A DNA stretch of 64,000 nt, from the NCBI RefSeq assembly GCF_000620625.1, contig NZ_JIAW01000008.1, positions 62,001 through 126,000 on the forward strand. The letters are read 5' to 3'. The position numbers were made by a program, and so were the translations under genes. The notes under the pieces were generated by a model. The model was not told where the DNA came from. It saw only the letters and a list, made by a program, of their open reading frames with translations, and ran no database searches. Below are positions 16,866-26,570 of this stretch, piece by piece. This stretch comes from Mycobacterium sp. URHB0044. GTDB taxonomy: Bacteria; Actinomycetota; Actinomycetes; Mycobacteriales; Mycobacteriaceae. Position 1 is the stretch's first letter. Every line of letters starts with the position of its first letter.

Positions 16866-17010
16866 AAGCTCGCCCGCCCTCGACCAAACCTTTCGCCAGA
16901 AGTTGCCCAGGCTGGGCCACTCCGGGCTGGAGTTCCGCCCGCTTCGCCATACCGAGGACCTTCGACTCGAGGCTGGTGCGGCACAACTCGATTCACCATG
17001 CCCACGGAGT

Positions 17011-18468
17011 TCACCCGCCCGCCGGTGGCAGCAGCATCGACTGCCACGTCGGGCCAGCCGTGGTTCCAGCGAGGTTGGATTGGGTGTACACCTTGCCGTC
17101 TGGACCCACGTATTGTCCGGTGGCCGGGTCGTAGGTAGCCGTGGCGATCGGGGGCGGCGTCATGACCTGCGGAGCAAGCGCCGTTTGGCCCGCCTCGATA
17201 GGCGGCAACTGCGGGATGGCCTGTCCCGACAGAGTCGCATTGGGATCACCCTTCCAGTTGAACCCGTCGTTGAGCGGTACGTAGTTTTCGTCGCTTTCGC
17301 ACATCGTCACCGTCGGCGCTCGCTTTCCCGGCCGCGTTTCGCATGGCAAATTGCGCGCACCGCGGACGTTGAAGGGCGAATCCTGAGGAACCCGACAGTA
17401 GAGATCGCCGTCGGGGCGTTCCGGAGCATCCACCAACGTGGGAGACCGCCGCTGCTGGGCAGGCAGGAAGCCGGTGGTGCACGGTGGGGGTAGGTTCAAG
17501 TTCAGGTTGAAGCTCAAGTACTGGCCCGCATAGTCCTGCTTGGAATCACGATTGGCCAAAGTACTGCCCTGCGACGTCGCCACACCTTGTGGCACCATCA
17601 CCAGGAGCTGTTCCAAGCCGTCGCGGTAGGTAACCAACACTGGCGCAATGCTGGCCAGATTTGCCAGCAGAACAGGCAGCGTCGGCTTCACGCGATCAAA
17701 CAGCTGGCGCACTTCTGCGGCCGCTTGCGGCCCGTCGTGCAAGATGCCGGCAACGGCAGTGTCGTTGTCGCGCAATTGCTGCGTGACCGTAGCAAGGTGC
17801 GACGCCCAAGCTTGAATGGAACCTGCGGTATCGGACTGTGTTTCGAGCACGGGGGCCGACTCGTCGGTCAAGGCCGTAATTGCGTCGAGGTTCTTGCGAG
17901 CATCTATCGCCAGAGACGTCGATGCCTTGACGAACCGGGAAATTTCCGGACCAAGGCCGCCGACCGCCGTATAGGCCTCGTCGATGGTGGTGCGCAAGTT
18001 GTCCCCAGGAATTGCCTCCAGTCCGCGGTTGGCCGCGTCCACCAGCGTGTCGATTGGTGGTGGTATCGAGGTGCGATCTACCGGAATCACGTCGCCGGCC
18101 TTCAACGGTCGCGATTTGGCGATCGGCAGCAGCGCGACATACTGTTCGCCGACAGCGGACTGGCTATGCACCTCTGCCTTCAGGTCCGACGGGATTTGGA
18201 TGTCGGACCGCAGAGATAGCAGCGCGGCGACTCCGGAATTGGTGAGCGAAACCGACTCCACTCGACCGACTTCGGTGCCGTTGAAAGTAACGTTCGACCT
18301 CTCGTACAGACCCCCCGCCGTTGGTAGCTCGAGAGTCACCTTGTACTGGCCGACGCCGAAGAGGAGCGACGGCAACCTCATGTAGTCGAGGGCCATGAAC
18401 GTGAAAGCGGTGATGGACACCACCACGAAGATCGCGATCTGAATCCAGATCCGTCTGCTCAAATGCAT
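17011..18468 (-). CDS. mceF: Mce-family substrate-binding protein, MceF position
   Basis: The 485-aa last gene of the Mce operon has an N-terminal membrane anchor (IQIAIFVVVSITAFTFMAL). An MCE/MlaD domain follows (GLYERSNVTFNGTEVGRVESV). A long helical tube-forming region comes next and then a proline-rich, cysteine-containing C-terminal tail. Mce proteins assemble as a hexameric tunnel across the periplasm and carry lipophilic substrates to the YrbE permease. The ATG at 18468 follows the MceE stop after 1 bp. Its tail ends about 160 bp before the separate ligase promoter. Confidence 0.93.
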   Translation of the reverse strand: MHLSRRIWIQIAIFVVVSITAFTFMALDYMRLPSLLFGVGQYKVTLELPTAGGLYERSNVTFNGTEVGRVESVSLTNSGVAALLSLRSDIQIPSDLKAEVHSQSAVGEQYVALLPIAKSRPLKAGDVIPVDRTSIPPPIDTLVDAANRGLEAIPGDNLRTTIDEAYTAVGGLGPEISRFVKASTSLAIDARKNLDAITALTDESAPVLETQSDTAGSIQAWASHLATVTQQLRDNDTAVAGILHDGPQAAAEVRQLFDRVKPTLPVLLANLASIAPVLVTYRDGLEQLLVMVPQGVATSQGSTLANRDSKQDYAGQYLSFNLNLNLPPPCTTGFLPAQQRRSPTLVDAPERPDGDLYCRVPQDSPFNVRGARNLPCETRPGKRAPTVTMCESDENYVPLNDGFNWKGDPNATLSGQAIPQLPPIEAGQTALAPQVMTPPPIATATYDPATGQYVGPDGKVYTQSNLAGTTAGPTWQSMLLPPAGG

Positions 18469-18469
18469 T

Positions 18470-19612
18470 TTAGGGCCCCTGATCCCAGCGATAGGGAGCC
18501 AACAATGGGTTGGCGGCCGTGGCGGGACTTGGCATCTGGCCGATGGTGCGGCCCCATTGGAGTTCCAGCTTTGTCAGGTCACCTTCGAATCGCGTACCGG
18601 TGAAAAGACTCTGGTCGATCCGGCTCATCGTCAGGTCGATTACCGCGTTCAAGTTGGCATAGTCACCGCGGACCCATTTGTAAAGCTGGTCCTTTGGCCA
18701 CGGAAATGTGGCGAAGAAGCTCAACGAGCGGGTCAGCGCCGGACCCGCGTCTGCCAGTGACTGCAGAACTGGCCCAATGTCTTTGAGTTCCTGGACTAGG
18801 TTGTCCTTGGTTTGGTTTGTGGAATCCGCGGCGAGGGCACTGAACTTGCCCAGCTCAGCCATGGCGTCGGTAAGGTTCTGCCGCTGGTCGCTGAGCACCG
18901 CGAGCGCGTCGGGCAGCGTCTTCAGCGCCTTGTCGACCACCGGTTTCTGCTGAGCGAACTGCGCGACCAGTGCGTTGAGGCTATCGGTCGCACTGATGAT
19001 GTCGCCGGTTTGGTCGTTGAGATGGGCAATGAACTGATCAAGCTGCTGGATGAGGCTTCGCAAGTCGTCCGCGCGACCGGCGAAGGCCGTACTCAGTGAT
19101 TCGGTGATTTCTTGTATGTGCCCAATGCCCCCGTTGTTGAGTACCAACGACACCGCCGACAATGTCTGCTCGGTCGATGGATAGAACTTCCCAACTGCCA
19201 GCGGAATCAGCGATCCTTCGTGGAGACGGCCCACCGCCGGAACGCCGTTCGCTGGCGCCAACTCCACATGAAGCGAGCCCAATAGGCTGGTCTGGCCTAC
19301 CGACACCGTGGAGTTCTCGGGGAGATCGACGTCTCCGTTGAGGCGCAACGTGAGCAGAGCATGCCACCCTTGCAGCTCAATCTTTTCGACGTTACCGATC
19401 GTGACATCGCCGACGCGGACACGCGAATTCCGTTCGATGTGGTCGACCTCGGGAAGTTGCACCTGGATGTCGAAACCGTCCGTACCGCCGCGTTGAGTAC
19501 CAGGTAACGGCAGCGAATTTGCGCCACGCCAGTCACTACAGCCCGCAACACTGGCGCTCATCACAACCACACCGACGGCTATGGTGAAACGAATATTCCT
19601 GCGCGGCCTCAT
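18470..19612 (-). CDS. mceE: Mce-family lipoprotein, MceE position
   Basis: The 380-aa protein starts with a lipoprotein signal ending in the lipobox SVAGC, so it should be lipidated at Cys25, as for all MceE (LprK-type) members. The MCE domain includes VDHIERNSRVRVGDVTIGNV. A long alpha-helical region rich in leucine and glutamine repeats follows. The ATG overlaps the stop of mceD (ATGA). In the Mce complex this lipidated subunit anchors one strand of the periplasmic tunnel. Confidence 0.93.
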   Translation of the reverse strand: MRPRRNIRFTIAVGVVVMSASVAGCSDWRGANSLPLPGTQRGGTDGFDIQVQLPEVDHIERNSRVRVGDVTIGNVEKIELQGWHALLTLRLNGDVDLPENSTVSVGQTSLLGSLHVELAPANGVPAVGRLHEGSLIPLAVGKFYPSTEQTLSAVSLVLNNGGIGHIQEITESLSTAFAGRADDLRSLIQQLDQFIAHLNDQTGDIISATDSLNALVAQFAQQKPVVDKALKTLPDALAVLSDQRQNLTDAMAELGKFSALAADSTNQTKDNLVQELKDIGPVLQSLADAGPALTRSLSFFATFPWPKDQLYKWVRGDYANLNAVIDLTMSRIDQSLFTGTRFEGDLTKLELQWGRTIGQMPSPATAANPLLAPYRWDQGP

Positions 19613-20970
19613 GATCCGCTCCCCGCGGCAGCCATCATTCCTGGCAGGCCGTCGGCCGGGTTCGTCGCGTTGGCACCTTCGGGCATTTGCGGCCCCTCGC
19701 CGACTTGCGATGGCATTGGCGCTTCGGCTGCAAGCGGATTCGGAGGGGCTGCCTCTGGCAGCGGGTTCGAAGTGGGCGGCGCCTCCCCCCTCGCTGAGGT
19801 GTAGTCCGGTCGCAGCCAGTCCTCACTGTAGGTCACTTCGTTCGGCCGGGCGGTAGCGCCGACGATCGGGTTTTGACCGATGGGCAGGAAATTGTATTGA
19901 CGGTTCTTGATGATTGGTGCCAAGTACTGCGCGCAGAGTTTTGCTGACTGTTCGGCGCCAAGTTGAGACGCTGCCTGCACCGCTCCGCAGATGAAGCTAA
20001 CGGGGTTGGCGAAGTTGTTCAACGCCAATACACCTGTCATCGCACCCTGTGCAGGCTGGTAGATGTTGAGGAAGTTCTGAAATGTCGTCGGAGCTACGTG
20101 GAGGGTTTGCTTGATGTCGTCGAGGCTCTGGTTCAACGCCGTCGTGATCGAAGCGAGCTTGTCCGACGTAGTGCCCACGGTCTCCCGGTTCTGCGCCACG
20201 AAATCCTTCACGTCAACGATCACGGAGTTGAGGTTGCTCACTGCGCTACCGACCTCGTTTGGGTTGTTGGCCAGAAGGCCAGTCACCGCCGCAAGGCTCT
20301 GGTTGAGTTGCCGCATCAGGTCGGTGCTGTCTTGCAATGCCGACACCAAAGTCGACAAGTTCTTGAGGCTTCCAAAGAGGTCTGCGCTGTGATCGCCCAG
20401 CACGGAGAAGGCCTGCGATAGCTTGATCAGGGTGTCGCGCATGTTTGCGCCTTCACCACGAAGATTGTCGGCGGCCGTGTTGATGAGCGACCCGAGTGAG
20501 CTGACGCCTCCGGGTTGGTCGGGTTGCAGCGTCTGTGTAAGCCGTTGCAGTTGGACACGGAAGTCGTCCCATTCGATTGGTACTGCGGTGCGTTCCTCTG
20601 GGATTACCGTGCCGTCGTGCATTTCCGGGCCGCTGGAGTAAGCAGGCGTCAGCTGGATGGCACGTGCGGTAACGAGTGAAGGAGCCAGGACGACTGCGTT
20701 GGCATTGGCTGGCACCTGGTATTTGTTGTCGAACCAGAACTCGATTCTTACCCGCTCTAGCTGTGGCTCGATCCTTTCGATCTCGCCGACGGGGACACCG
20801 AGGATACGCACTTGGTCTCCGACGAACAGACCGTTGCTGTTGGCGAAGTATCCGACGACATGCCTGCGGCTCACCGAATCCGCTGTGGTACTCGCCATTA
20901 CGATCCCGGTCACGAGGACCGCTACGAAGGCCGTCGCGAGCCCGATTCGGGCTGATCGTCGCTTGATCAC
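19609..20970 (-). CDS. mceD: Mce-family substrate-binding protein, MceD position
   Basis: The 453-aa protein has an N-terminal transmembrane helix (GLATAFVAVLVTGIVMA), an MCE domain (SNGLFVGDQVRILGVPVGEI), a helical barrel segment and a proline/alanine-rich tail. The GTG start at 20970 overlaps the mceC TGA (GTGA). A longer upstream reading to 21168 lies in another frame of mceC coding sequence and is rejected. It is a subunit of the Mce lipid/sterol import tunnel. Confidence 0.92.
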   Translation of the reverse strand: MIKRRSARIGLATAFVAVLVTGIVMASTTADSVSRRHVVGYFANSNGLFVGDQVRILGVPVGEIERIEPQLERVRIEFWFDNKYQVPANANAVVLAPSLVTARAIQLTPAYSSGPEMHDGTVIPEERTAVPIEWDDFRVQLQRLTQTLQPDQPGGVSSLGSLINTAADNLRGEGANMRDTLIKLSQAFSVLGDHSADLFGSLKNLSTLVSALQDSTDLMRQLNQSLAAVTGLLANNPNEVGSAVSNLNSVIVDVKDFVAQNRETVGTTSDKLASITTALNQSLDDIKQTLHVAPTTFQNFLNIYQPAQGAMTGVLALNNFANPVSFICGAVQAASQLGAEQSAKLCAQYLAPIIKNRQYNFLPIGQNPIVGATARPNEVTYSEDWLRPDYTSARGEAPPTSNPLPEAAPPNPLAAEAPMPSQVGEGPQMPEGANATNPADGLPGMMAAAGSGS

Positions 20971-22310
20971 TGTCCGTCTCCGAGTGTTGGTGCCATGTTG
21001 GGTGCGGGTGCCGGCAGCGGACTCGGGGCGGGATTTGCAATGGAGTTCAGCGATGGCGGGCCTACGGCGGGCGGTCCGGGCGGCGGTCCGCCGGCTGGCG
21101 GAGCGGGTACCGGTTCGCGGTACGGATAGCAGCCGGGGCCGGGCAAAGGCACGCCCGCGGGACCACACGGCTGGTCGCCAGGTTTGCCCGTAATCGCGTC
21201 AGGCAACGTGAGCCGGGGTTCACCTCCTTGGCCCGTGCGCGGGTACGGCAACGGCAACGGGGGTGTACCCGGCTGTCCGACCTGCGGGTCTGAGCTCTGC
21301 GACGGCAGCAGCACGTTCGGATCGAGACCCAGGTCCGAGAAGGCTGCGTCGATGAATGGCTGCAGGAACTGCCCCGGCAACAGGTTGGCGACGTACGCCT
21401 TGAAGAAGGGCCCAGACGACACCGACTCGCCCAACGACATCGCGTACTTGTTGAGCAGCGTGATCGACTGCTGCACTTGTACCTTCCGGTTGTCGATGAT
21501 CGCCAAAGCCCCATTGAGCTTGTCTAACGCGCCCTTGAAGGTGCCGCGTTGTTCCGCGGTGAATCCCTTGATCTGTCGACTGACGGCCGCGATGTTGCCC
21601 GAGATGTCGTCCAGCGCAGCGCTTTGGCTCTGTAGCTGGATGAGCAATGCGTTGGCGTTGGCCACCAAGCTGACGACTTGATCGCCCCTATCCCGCAGGA
21701 CGGTGGTTGCCTTGTTGGCGTTCGCGAGTAGATTCCGCAGTTCGGCGTCACGTTTGTTCAGAGTGTCCGAGATGCGCGCGACCCCCTGCACCGCCACCTT
21801 TAGGTCGGGTGGAGTGTCCTTGAAGGTATCGGCCAGTACAGCCAGAGAATCGGAGAGCTGGCCGACATCCAAGCCGCTGATCGCCGAGGTCAAATCTCCG
21901 ACGGCTTCGGGCAATTGGTATGCCGACGTAGTCCGGTCGAGCGGTATCGGTCCGTCTTGTTGGCCATCACCACGCGGTGTGACCTCCAGGACCTTGGAAC
22001 CCAACAGGCTTTTCGTCTTGATGGCCGCCTCACTGCGGTCACCCAGTCGGAGCTTCGTGCTCATGTCGAACGTGACCAAGACGTGCCCCTTGTCGAGCTC
22101 GACACTTTCGACGTTTCCGGTCTCCATGCCTGAAATCTGTACAGCAGCACCAGGTACCAAGCCACCCGCTTCAGCGAAGTAGGCCGAGTAATGCTTGCTA
22201 CCGAAAAATGGCAGCTTGTCATAGTTCGTGGCCGCGACCAGTAACCCGATGGTCACCACGCTGCCTACGGCGCCAAGGACGAAGGGATTGCGTTCGGAGA
22301 AAGACTTCAT
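20967..22310 (-). CDS. mceC: Mce-family substrate-binding protein, MceC position
   Basis: The 447-aa protein has an N-terminal anchor (PFVLGAVGSVVTIGLLVAA), an MCE domain (GLVPGAAVQISGMETGNVES) and a long helical region. The last 100 residues are strongly proline-rich (repeats of PAPP, GPP and PLPAPAP), typical of MceC. ATG 22310 overlaps the mceB stop (ATGA). The proline-rich tail is thought in this family to be surface- or cell-wall-facing. Confidence 0.92.
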   Translation of the reverse strand: MKSFSERNPFVLGAVGSVVTIGLLVAATNYDKLPFFGSKHYSAYFAEAGGLVPGAAVQISGMETGNVESVELDKGHVLVTFDMSTKLRLGDRSEAAIKTKSLLGSKVLEVTPRGDGQQDGPIPLDRTTSAYQLPEAVGDLTSAISGLDVGQLSDSLAVLADTFKDTPPDLKVAVQGVARISDTLNKRDAELRNLLANANKATTVLRDRGDQVVSLVANANALLIQLQSQSAALDDISGNIAAVSRQIKGFTAEQRGTFKGALDKLNGALAIIDNRKVQVQQSITLLNKYAMSLGESVSSGPFFKAYVANLLPGQFLQPFIDAAFSDLGLDPNVLLPSQSSDPQVGQPGTPPLPLPYPRTGQGGEPRLTLPDAITGKPGDQPCGPAGVPLPGPGCYPYREPVPAPPAGGPPPGPPAVGPPSLNSIANPAPSPLPAPAPNMAPTLGDGQ

Positions 22311-23338
22311 TTGGGAGCGCACCTGCCGGCCGTCTGGCCTACCAGCTTTACATACACCGGCTGGCCGCCCTTCCCGTTGAGCTTCAGCACCATTTGGCAC
22401 ATGTAGAAGCTGAAGAAGTCGCCGTACAGACCCTGGCGCCCCAACAGGCGATAGGCATCGGGCAAGGTGTTGAGCAGATTGTCCATGTAGTCGTGGTCTG
22501 CGACGACAATGCCTGAGCTCCGGTCGGTTTCGTGCACGACCTTCTGCAGCGGCGGCCGAGCTTGACTCAACAAGTCTGCGAAGGAGCTGGCCGCCTCGTT
22601 GCCGTACGCCACGGCGTTGCTGATGTCGCGTTTACGACTTTCGAGGCCCGCCACCAAGTCGGAGACTGACGTGACGGCCTTGTCGAACTGCTGGCTCTGC
22701 TCGGCCAGCGAGCCAAGGACCGTGTTGAGGTTGTCGATCACCTGACCGATTAGGTCGTCGCGATCAGCCAGTGTGTTGGTCAACATGGCAGTGCTGGATA
22801 GGAACGAGCCGGCGATGGCACCTTGCCCCTGGAAGGCCCGGATCAATTGGCTCGACAGCGCGTTGACTTGGTCTGGATCCAACGCGCGAAACAGAGGCCG
22901 GAAACCACCGATCAACGCGTCCAGATCCAACGCCGGTGAGGTTCTCGCAAGCGGAATCGTGTCACCGGGGTGGAGCTTGTTTGCGGAGCCATCGTCACCT
23001 TTCTCGAGTGCCAAGTAGCGTCCACCGATGACATCGTCGTACCGGATGACAGCTCGAGTGCCCTGGGTAAGGAACACCGAGGGGCTTGCAGCGAACTCCA
23101 CCAGCACGGTGGTGTCCGGCTGGATCGCGAGCTTCCTTACCTTGCCGACCTCGACACCGGCGATGCGGACAAAGCTGCCCTCCTTCAATCCAGATATGTT
23201 GGAGAACAATGCTTTGTAGTTCTGCACGGAATCGAAGCGCAGCTGACCGAAGACGGCGAACATCGCAAACATGCCGAACAGGCACACGGCCAGGAACGCG
23301 GCAAGACGCCAGAGGGTTCCTCGCAGATTACCTCTCAT
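22307..23338 (-). CDS. mceB: Mce-family substrate-binding protein, MceB position
   Basis: The 343-aa protein, the shortest Mce subunit as usual for MceB, has an N-terminal anchor (LAAFLAVCLFGMFAMFAVF), an MCE domain (ISGLKEGSFVRIAGVEVGKV) and a helical region with GLESRKRDI. The C-terminus has two cysteines (FYMCQM and GRCAPK). It follows mceA after 42 bp and overlaps mceC. Confidence 0.92.
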   Translation of the reverse strand: MRGNLRGTLWRLAAFLAVCLFGMFAMFAVFGQLRFDSVQNYKALFSNISGLKEGSFVRIAGVEVGKVRKLAIQPDTTVLVEFAASPSVFLTQGTRAVIRYDDVIGGRYLALEKGDDGSANKLHPGDTIPLARTSPALDLDALIGGFRPLFRALDPDQVNALSSQLIRAFQGQGAIAGSFLSSTAMLTNTLADRDDLIGQVIDNLNTVLGSLAEQSQQFDKAVTSVSDLVAGLESRKRDISNAVAYGNEAASSFADLLSQARPPLQKVVHETDRSSGIVVADHDYMDNLLNTLPDAYRLLGRQGLYGDFFSFYMCQMVLKLNGKGGQPVYVKLVGQTAGRCAPK

Positions 23339-23380
23339 GGTCGTTGCCTCTCGTAGTGCATCGCTTGGCTTGTCGATCGA

Positions 23381-24832
23381 TCAGGGCGTCGGCACCGGCG
23401 GTGCTGGCGGTGCCGGCGTTGCCGGCCACAGTTGGGTGGGTGATTGCCCTGGCGGAAGGGTGAAGGGTTCGGCTCCCGGCGGTACGTGATCCGGCGGGGG
23501 TTGCCCTGAGGGAGGTGGCGCTGCAGGCAGGCCCGGCCACAGGGGTGTGCCGTCGTCGGCATAAAGGTCGGCGCCGTATGCTGGCGCACCGGGAAACGGA
23601 ATGGGTCCTGGCGCAGGCGGTCCCAAGTACCGGATGCTGGGCGGTTGCGGCACCGCTCGGGTTACCGGCAAGAAGTCGGCATAGCCGGGAATCCCGATGC
23701 CCGGATTGGGTCGCACATCCACTCCGGTGCCCCATCCGGTGTTCGTGACCAGTTGACGGACCGGCCAGTTGTTCCCGACGTCGGGCAGTGATCCGCAGCC
23801 GGGCTTACCGCCAGGACCTCCCTTCGCAGCGACGATCGGCAGATTCTCTGGATAGCGATACTGGTCGTCGCCGAGCAGGACTGCACTGTCAACGGTGACT
23901 GCCGAACCGTTGGCGGTGGGGTACGAAGACTTGTCCAAGTAGAGCTTGCCGCCAAGGAGCATGCACGTCAGTTCGGGGTTGTACTTCATCAGCAGGCTGG
24001 TTGTCGGCTGAAGTGTGTTGACCGCGTTGACCAAGTTGTCCTTGCTGGGTCCAATGAGGTCAATGCCGCTGTGAGAGAATCCGATAACGTTGAGCAACAA
24101 GGCATCCAGGCTCTTTGCGTTGGTGACAAAGGTAGTACTGGTAGTCGCCGCAGCATTCAAGATGGTGATGATGTCTTGCGCGGCGGCACTATAGGTATCG
24201 CTGAATCCCTTGAGCGCCTGCCAATCCCGCCTCATCGTCTCGGCGCGCGGATTGAGCGCCATCAACACCTGGTTGGCGTCAGTGGTCGCCTGCCCGATGC
24301 GTTCACCTTGTCCGCGCAGACCTTCGGCCAGCGCCGTCAGCACGGCGTTGAGCTTGGTCGGCTCGACTTTGTCGAGCACACTGACCAGGTTCTGGAAAAC
24401 AGTGTTGACCTCAGTGGAAACGTTTCGCGACGGGATGACCGCGCCCGCTCTGAGCCGCTGTTGGCTGGGATCGTCGGGATAGATTAAGTCGACGTACTTG
24501 GCGCCGAACGCGGTCGTCGCCCGTATCTGTGCCACCACATTGGCAGGTATGTAATTGAGTTGGTCGGGAAACAACTCGAGTCTCAGGCGGACCGGATCGT
24601 TGCCGCCCTCGACGCTGCTGACCCGGCCCACCAGGACGCCACGCATCTTCACCTTTGCGCCCTCCTCCATGACCAGCCCGGCACGTTGGGACGTCAGGGT
24701 GACCGGTACGGACGGCGTGAATGCCCCGAAGAACATCGAAGTGGTGGAAAAGACGAGAAGTCCGATCACCGCAAATAGGACCAGCGTCCACCAGGCAGGG
24801 TGCAACCGCGTATTCAAACGCATTGATTCCAT
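23381..24832 (-). CDS. mceA: Mce-family substrate-binding protein, MceA position
   Basis: The 483-aa first Mce subunit has an N-terminal anchor (WWTLVLFAVIGLLVF). The MCE domain includes AGLVMEEGAKVKMRGVLVGRV, and TTAFGAKYVDLIYP is conserved in MceA proteins. A helical region with FSDTYSAAAQDI and a proline-rich tail follow. The start may be 24832 or the in-frame ATG at 24823. The spacing to yrbEB (3 bp) shows operon structure. In Mce systems this subunit is often the entry or substrate-contact protein. Confidence 0.93.
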   Translation of the reverse strand: MESMRLNTRLHPAWWTLVLFAVIGLLVFSTTSMFFGAFTPSVPVTLTSQRAGLVMEEGAKVKMRGVLVGRVSSVEGGNDPVRLRLELFPDQLNYIPANVVAQIRATTAFGAKYVDLIYPDDPSQQRLRAGAVIPSRNVSTEVNTVFQNLVSVLDKVEPTKLNAVLTALAEGLRGQGERIGQATTDANQVLMALNPRAETMRRDWQALKGFSDTYSAAAQDIITILNAAATTSTTFVTNAKSLDALLLNVIGFSHSGIDLIGPSKDNLVNAVNTLQPTTSLLMKYNPELTCMLLGGKLYLDKSSYPTANGSAVTVDSAVLLGDDQYRYPENLPIVAAKGGPGGKPGCGSLPDVGNNWPVRQLVTNTGWGTGVDVRPNPGIGIPGYADFLPVTRAVPQPPSIRYLGPPAPGPIPFPGAPAYGADLYADDGTPLWPGLPAAPPPSGQPPPDHVPPGAEPFTLPPGQSPTQLWPATPAPPAPPVPTP

Positions 24833-24835
24833 GCC

Positions 24836-25684
24836 CTAACCCGACAGGTTGAAGTTGCCGGACTGACCGTAGATCGCCAGTGAAACGAGGACGGTCACAG
24901 TAACGGCCGCAATCAGCGAGGTCCGAACGGCGCGACCAACGGCCTCGCCGACGCCGGCAGGCCCGCCGTGTGCGGTGAACCCGTAATAGGTGTGTACCAG
25001 CATCACCACGATCGCCATCGCAACTGCTTGTACGAAGGACCAGATCAGATCCCATGGGTTGAGGAAGGTGTTGAAGTAGTGGTCATATACGCCGGTCGAC
25101 TGCCCATAGACAGCAGTCGTTCCGACCCGCGTTGCGGTGAACGCCATGATCACCGCGATGCAATAGAGCGGCATGACGACGATGACTCCCGCGAGCACTC
25201 GGGTAGACGCAAGGTAGGCGATCGAGCGGATGCCCATCACCTCGAGCGCGTCGATCTCCTCACTGATCCGCATCGCACCGAGTTGCGCTGTGGCGCCTGC
25301 GCCGATAGTCGCGGCCAATCCGATGCCGGCGACCAACGGGGCCACCACGCGAACGTTGAGGAAGGCAGAGGTGAATCCGGCGAGTGCCTCGATTCCGATC
25401 TGCTGGAGTTGACTGTAGGCCTGTATCGCAATCAGCGAGCCGGCTGACAATGTCAGAAAGCCAACGATAACGATCGTGCCGCCGATGATCGACAACGCAC
25501 CGATGCCCAAGCTCATCTGTGCGAGCAGCCGCAGACATTCGAGCTTGTAGTGAACGAGCGCATCAGCCAGCCCTCTGATGGTCAGACCGTAGAACTGGGT
25601 TTGGGTGCCGATCTGATTCCAACCGCCGGCTAATCTACCCACCGTACGACGCAACCTGGGGTACACAGAGCTCGGTACGCTCAC
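24836..25684 (-). CDS. yrbEB: YrbE/MlaE-type permease, second copy
   Basis: The 282-aa integral membrane permease has about five to six helices, for example SIIGGTIVIVGFLTLSAGSL and LAGVIVVMPLYCIAVIMAF. The MlaE signature is GATAQLGAMRISEEIDALEVMG, containing the conserved coupling-helix ExDAL. The GTG start at 25684 overlaps the stop of yrbEA (GTGA). YrbEA and YrbEB form the transmembrane core of the importer, energised by a MceG/Mkl ATPase that is not in this window. Confidence 0.95.
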   Translation of the reverse strand: MSVPSSVYPRLRRTVGRLAGGWNQIGTQTQFYGLTIRGLADALVHYKLECLRLLAQMSLGIGALSIIGGTIVIVGFLTLSAGSLIAIQAYSQLQQIGIEALAGFTSAFLNVRVVAPLVAGIGLAATIGAGATAQLGAMRISEEIDALEVMGIRSIAYLASTRVLAGVIVVMPLYCIAVIMAFTATRVGTTAVYGQSTGVYDHYFNTFLNPWDLIWSFVQAVAMAIVVMLVHTYYGFTAHGGPAGVGEAVGRAVRTSLIAAVTVTVLVSLAIYGQSGNFNLSG

Positions 25685-26457
25685 GCGGTTGCCCTCACTG
25701 CGATGGCGGTGGCGAAGACGTTGATCACAAACAGCGCTAGGAACGTGAATACAACCGTTTCGTTGACGGCGTTGCCGACACCCTGCGGGCCACCACCCAC
25801 AGATAGGCCCTTGTAGCAAGCGATGAGGCTGGCCACCAACCCGAATAGTGCTGCCTTTATCAGCATCACGACGACGTCAGGTACCCCGACCAACAGTGTC
25901 AGACCCGCGGCGAAGGCTCCGGGCGTGACGTTTTGGAAGAACACGGCGAAGAAGAATCCACCGACAATGCCGACGAGCGACACCAATGAGGCCAGCATCA
26001 ACGCCACCAGCGTGGCGGCCAATATGCGTGGAACCACCAGTGCTTGAATGGGATTGATGCCAAGAACGCGGAGCGCATCCAGTTCTTCCCGAATCGTCCT
26101 GGCCCCCAGATCGGCGCACATTGCCGTCGCACCGGCGCCAGCGACGACGAGCACGGTCACTATGGGTCCCGTCTGCGTGACCGTACCCAGCGCTGCACCA
26201 CTACCCGAAAAATCCGCTGCACCAACCTCAACCAACAAAATATTGATGGTGAACGTGGCCAGCACGGTGAACGGAATAGAGAGTAGGATTGTCGGCAGAA
26301 GCGACACTCGCGCGACGAACCAGGTTTGACTCAACAACTCCCGCCATGCAAACGGCGGCTTGAACGTCAGCACCAGCGCGTCCAAGGTCATGGCGAAGAA
26401 TCCGCCGAGTGCACGCACGGGAACCGCTGCCGCGCTTGCCGACTTCATCGTCGTCAT
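25681..26457 (-). CDS. yrbEA: YrbE/MlaE-type permease, first copy
   Basis: The 258-aa permease has membrane helices such as LPTILLSIPFTVLATFTINI and LVALMLASLVSLVGIVGGFF. The MlaE signature ATAMCADLGARTIREELDALRV holds the coupling helix with EELDAL. This is the first gene of the Mce operon. ATG 26457 lies 88 bp downstream of a GTATCC-type operator at 26545-26557, so import is predicted to be co-regulated with the catabolic genes. Which numbered mce locus this corresponds to cannot be told from sequence alone. Confidence 0.95.
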   Translation of the reverse strand: MTTMKSASAAAVPVRALGGFFAMTLDALVLTFKPPFAWRELLSQTWFVARVSLLPTILLSIPFTVLATFTINILLVEVGAADFSGSGAALGTVTQTGPIVTVLVVAGAGATAMCADLGARTIREELDALRVLGINPIQALVVPRILAATLVALMLASLVSLVGIVGGFFFAVFFQNVTPGAFAAGLTLLVGVPDVVVMLIKAALFGLVASLIACYKGLSVGGGPQGVGNAVNETVVFTFLALFVINVFATAIAVRATA

Positions 26458-26544
26458 GACCTTGGCCGACCTTTAGATGACATCATCATTGACACCTCCG
26501 TGAGCGTTCCAGCGCTGGTTACTGCAAAACCGGAATGCGCTTTG

Positions 26545-26557
26545 GGATCCGGGATGC
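26545..26557 (-). promoter_or_regulatory. GTATCC-type operator upstream of mce operon
   Basis: GGATCCGGGATGC differs from the GTATCCAGGATAC consensus at the second, central and penultimate positions but keeps both ATCC and GGAT half-cores. It lies 88 bp before yrbEA. Confidence 0.6.
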
Positions 26558-26570
26558 CTTGTGCTGAGGG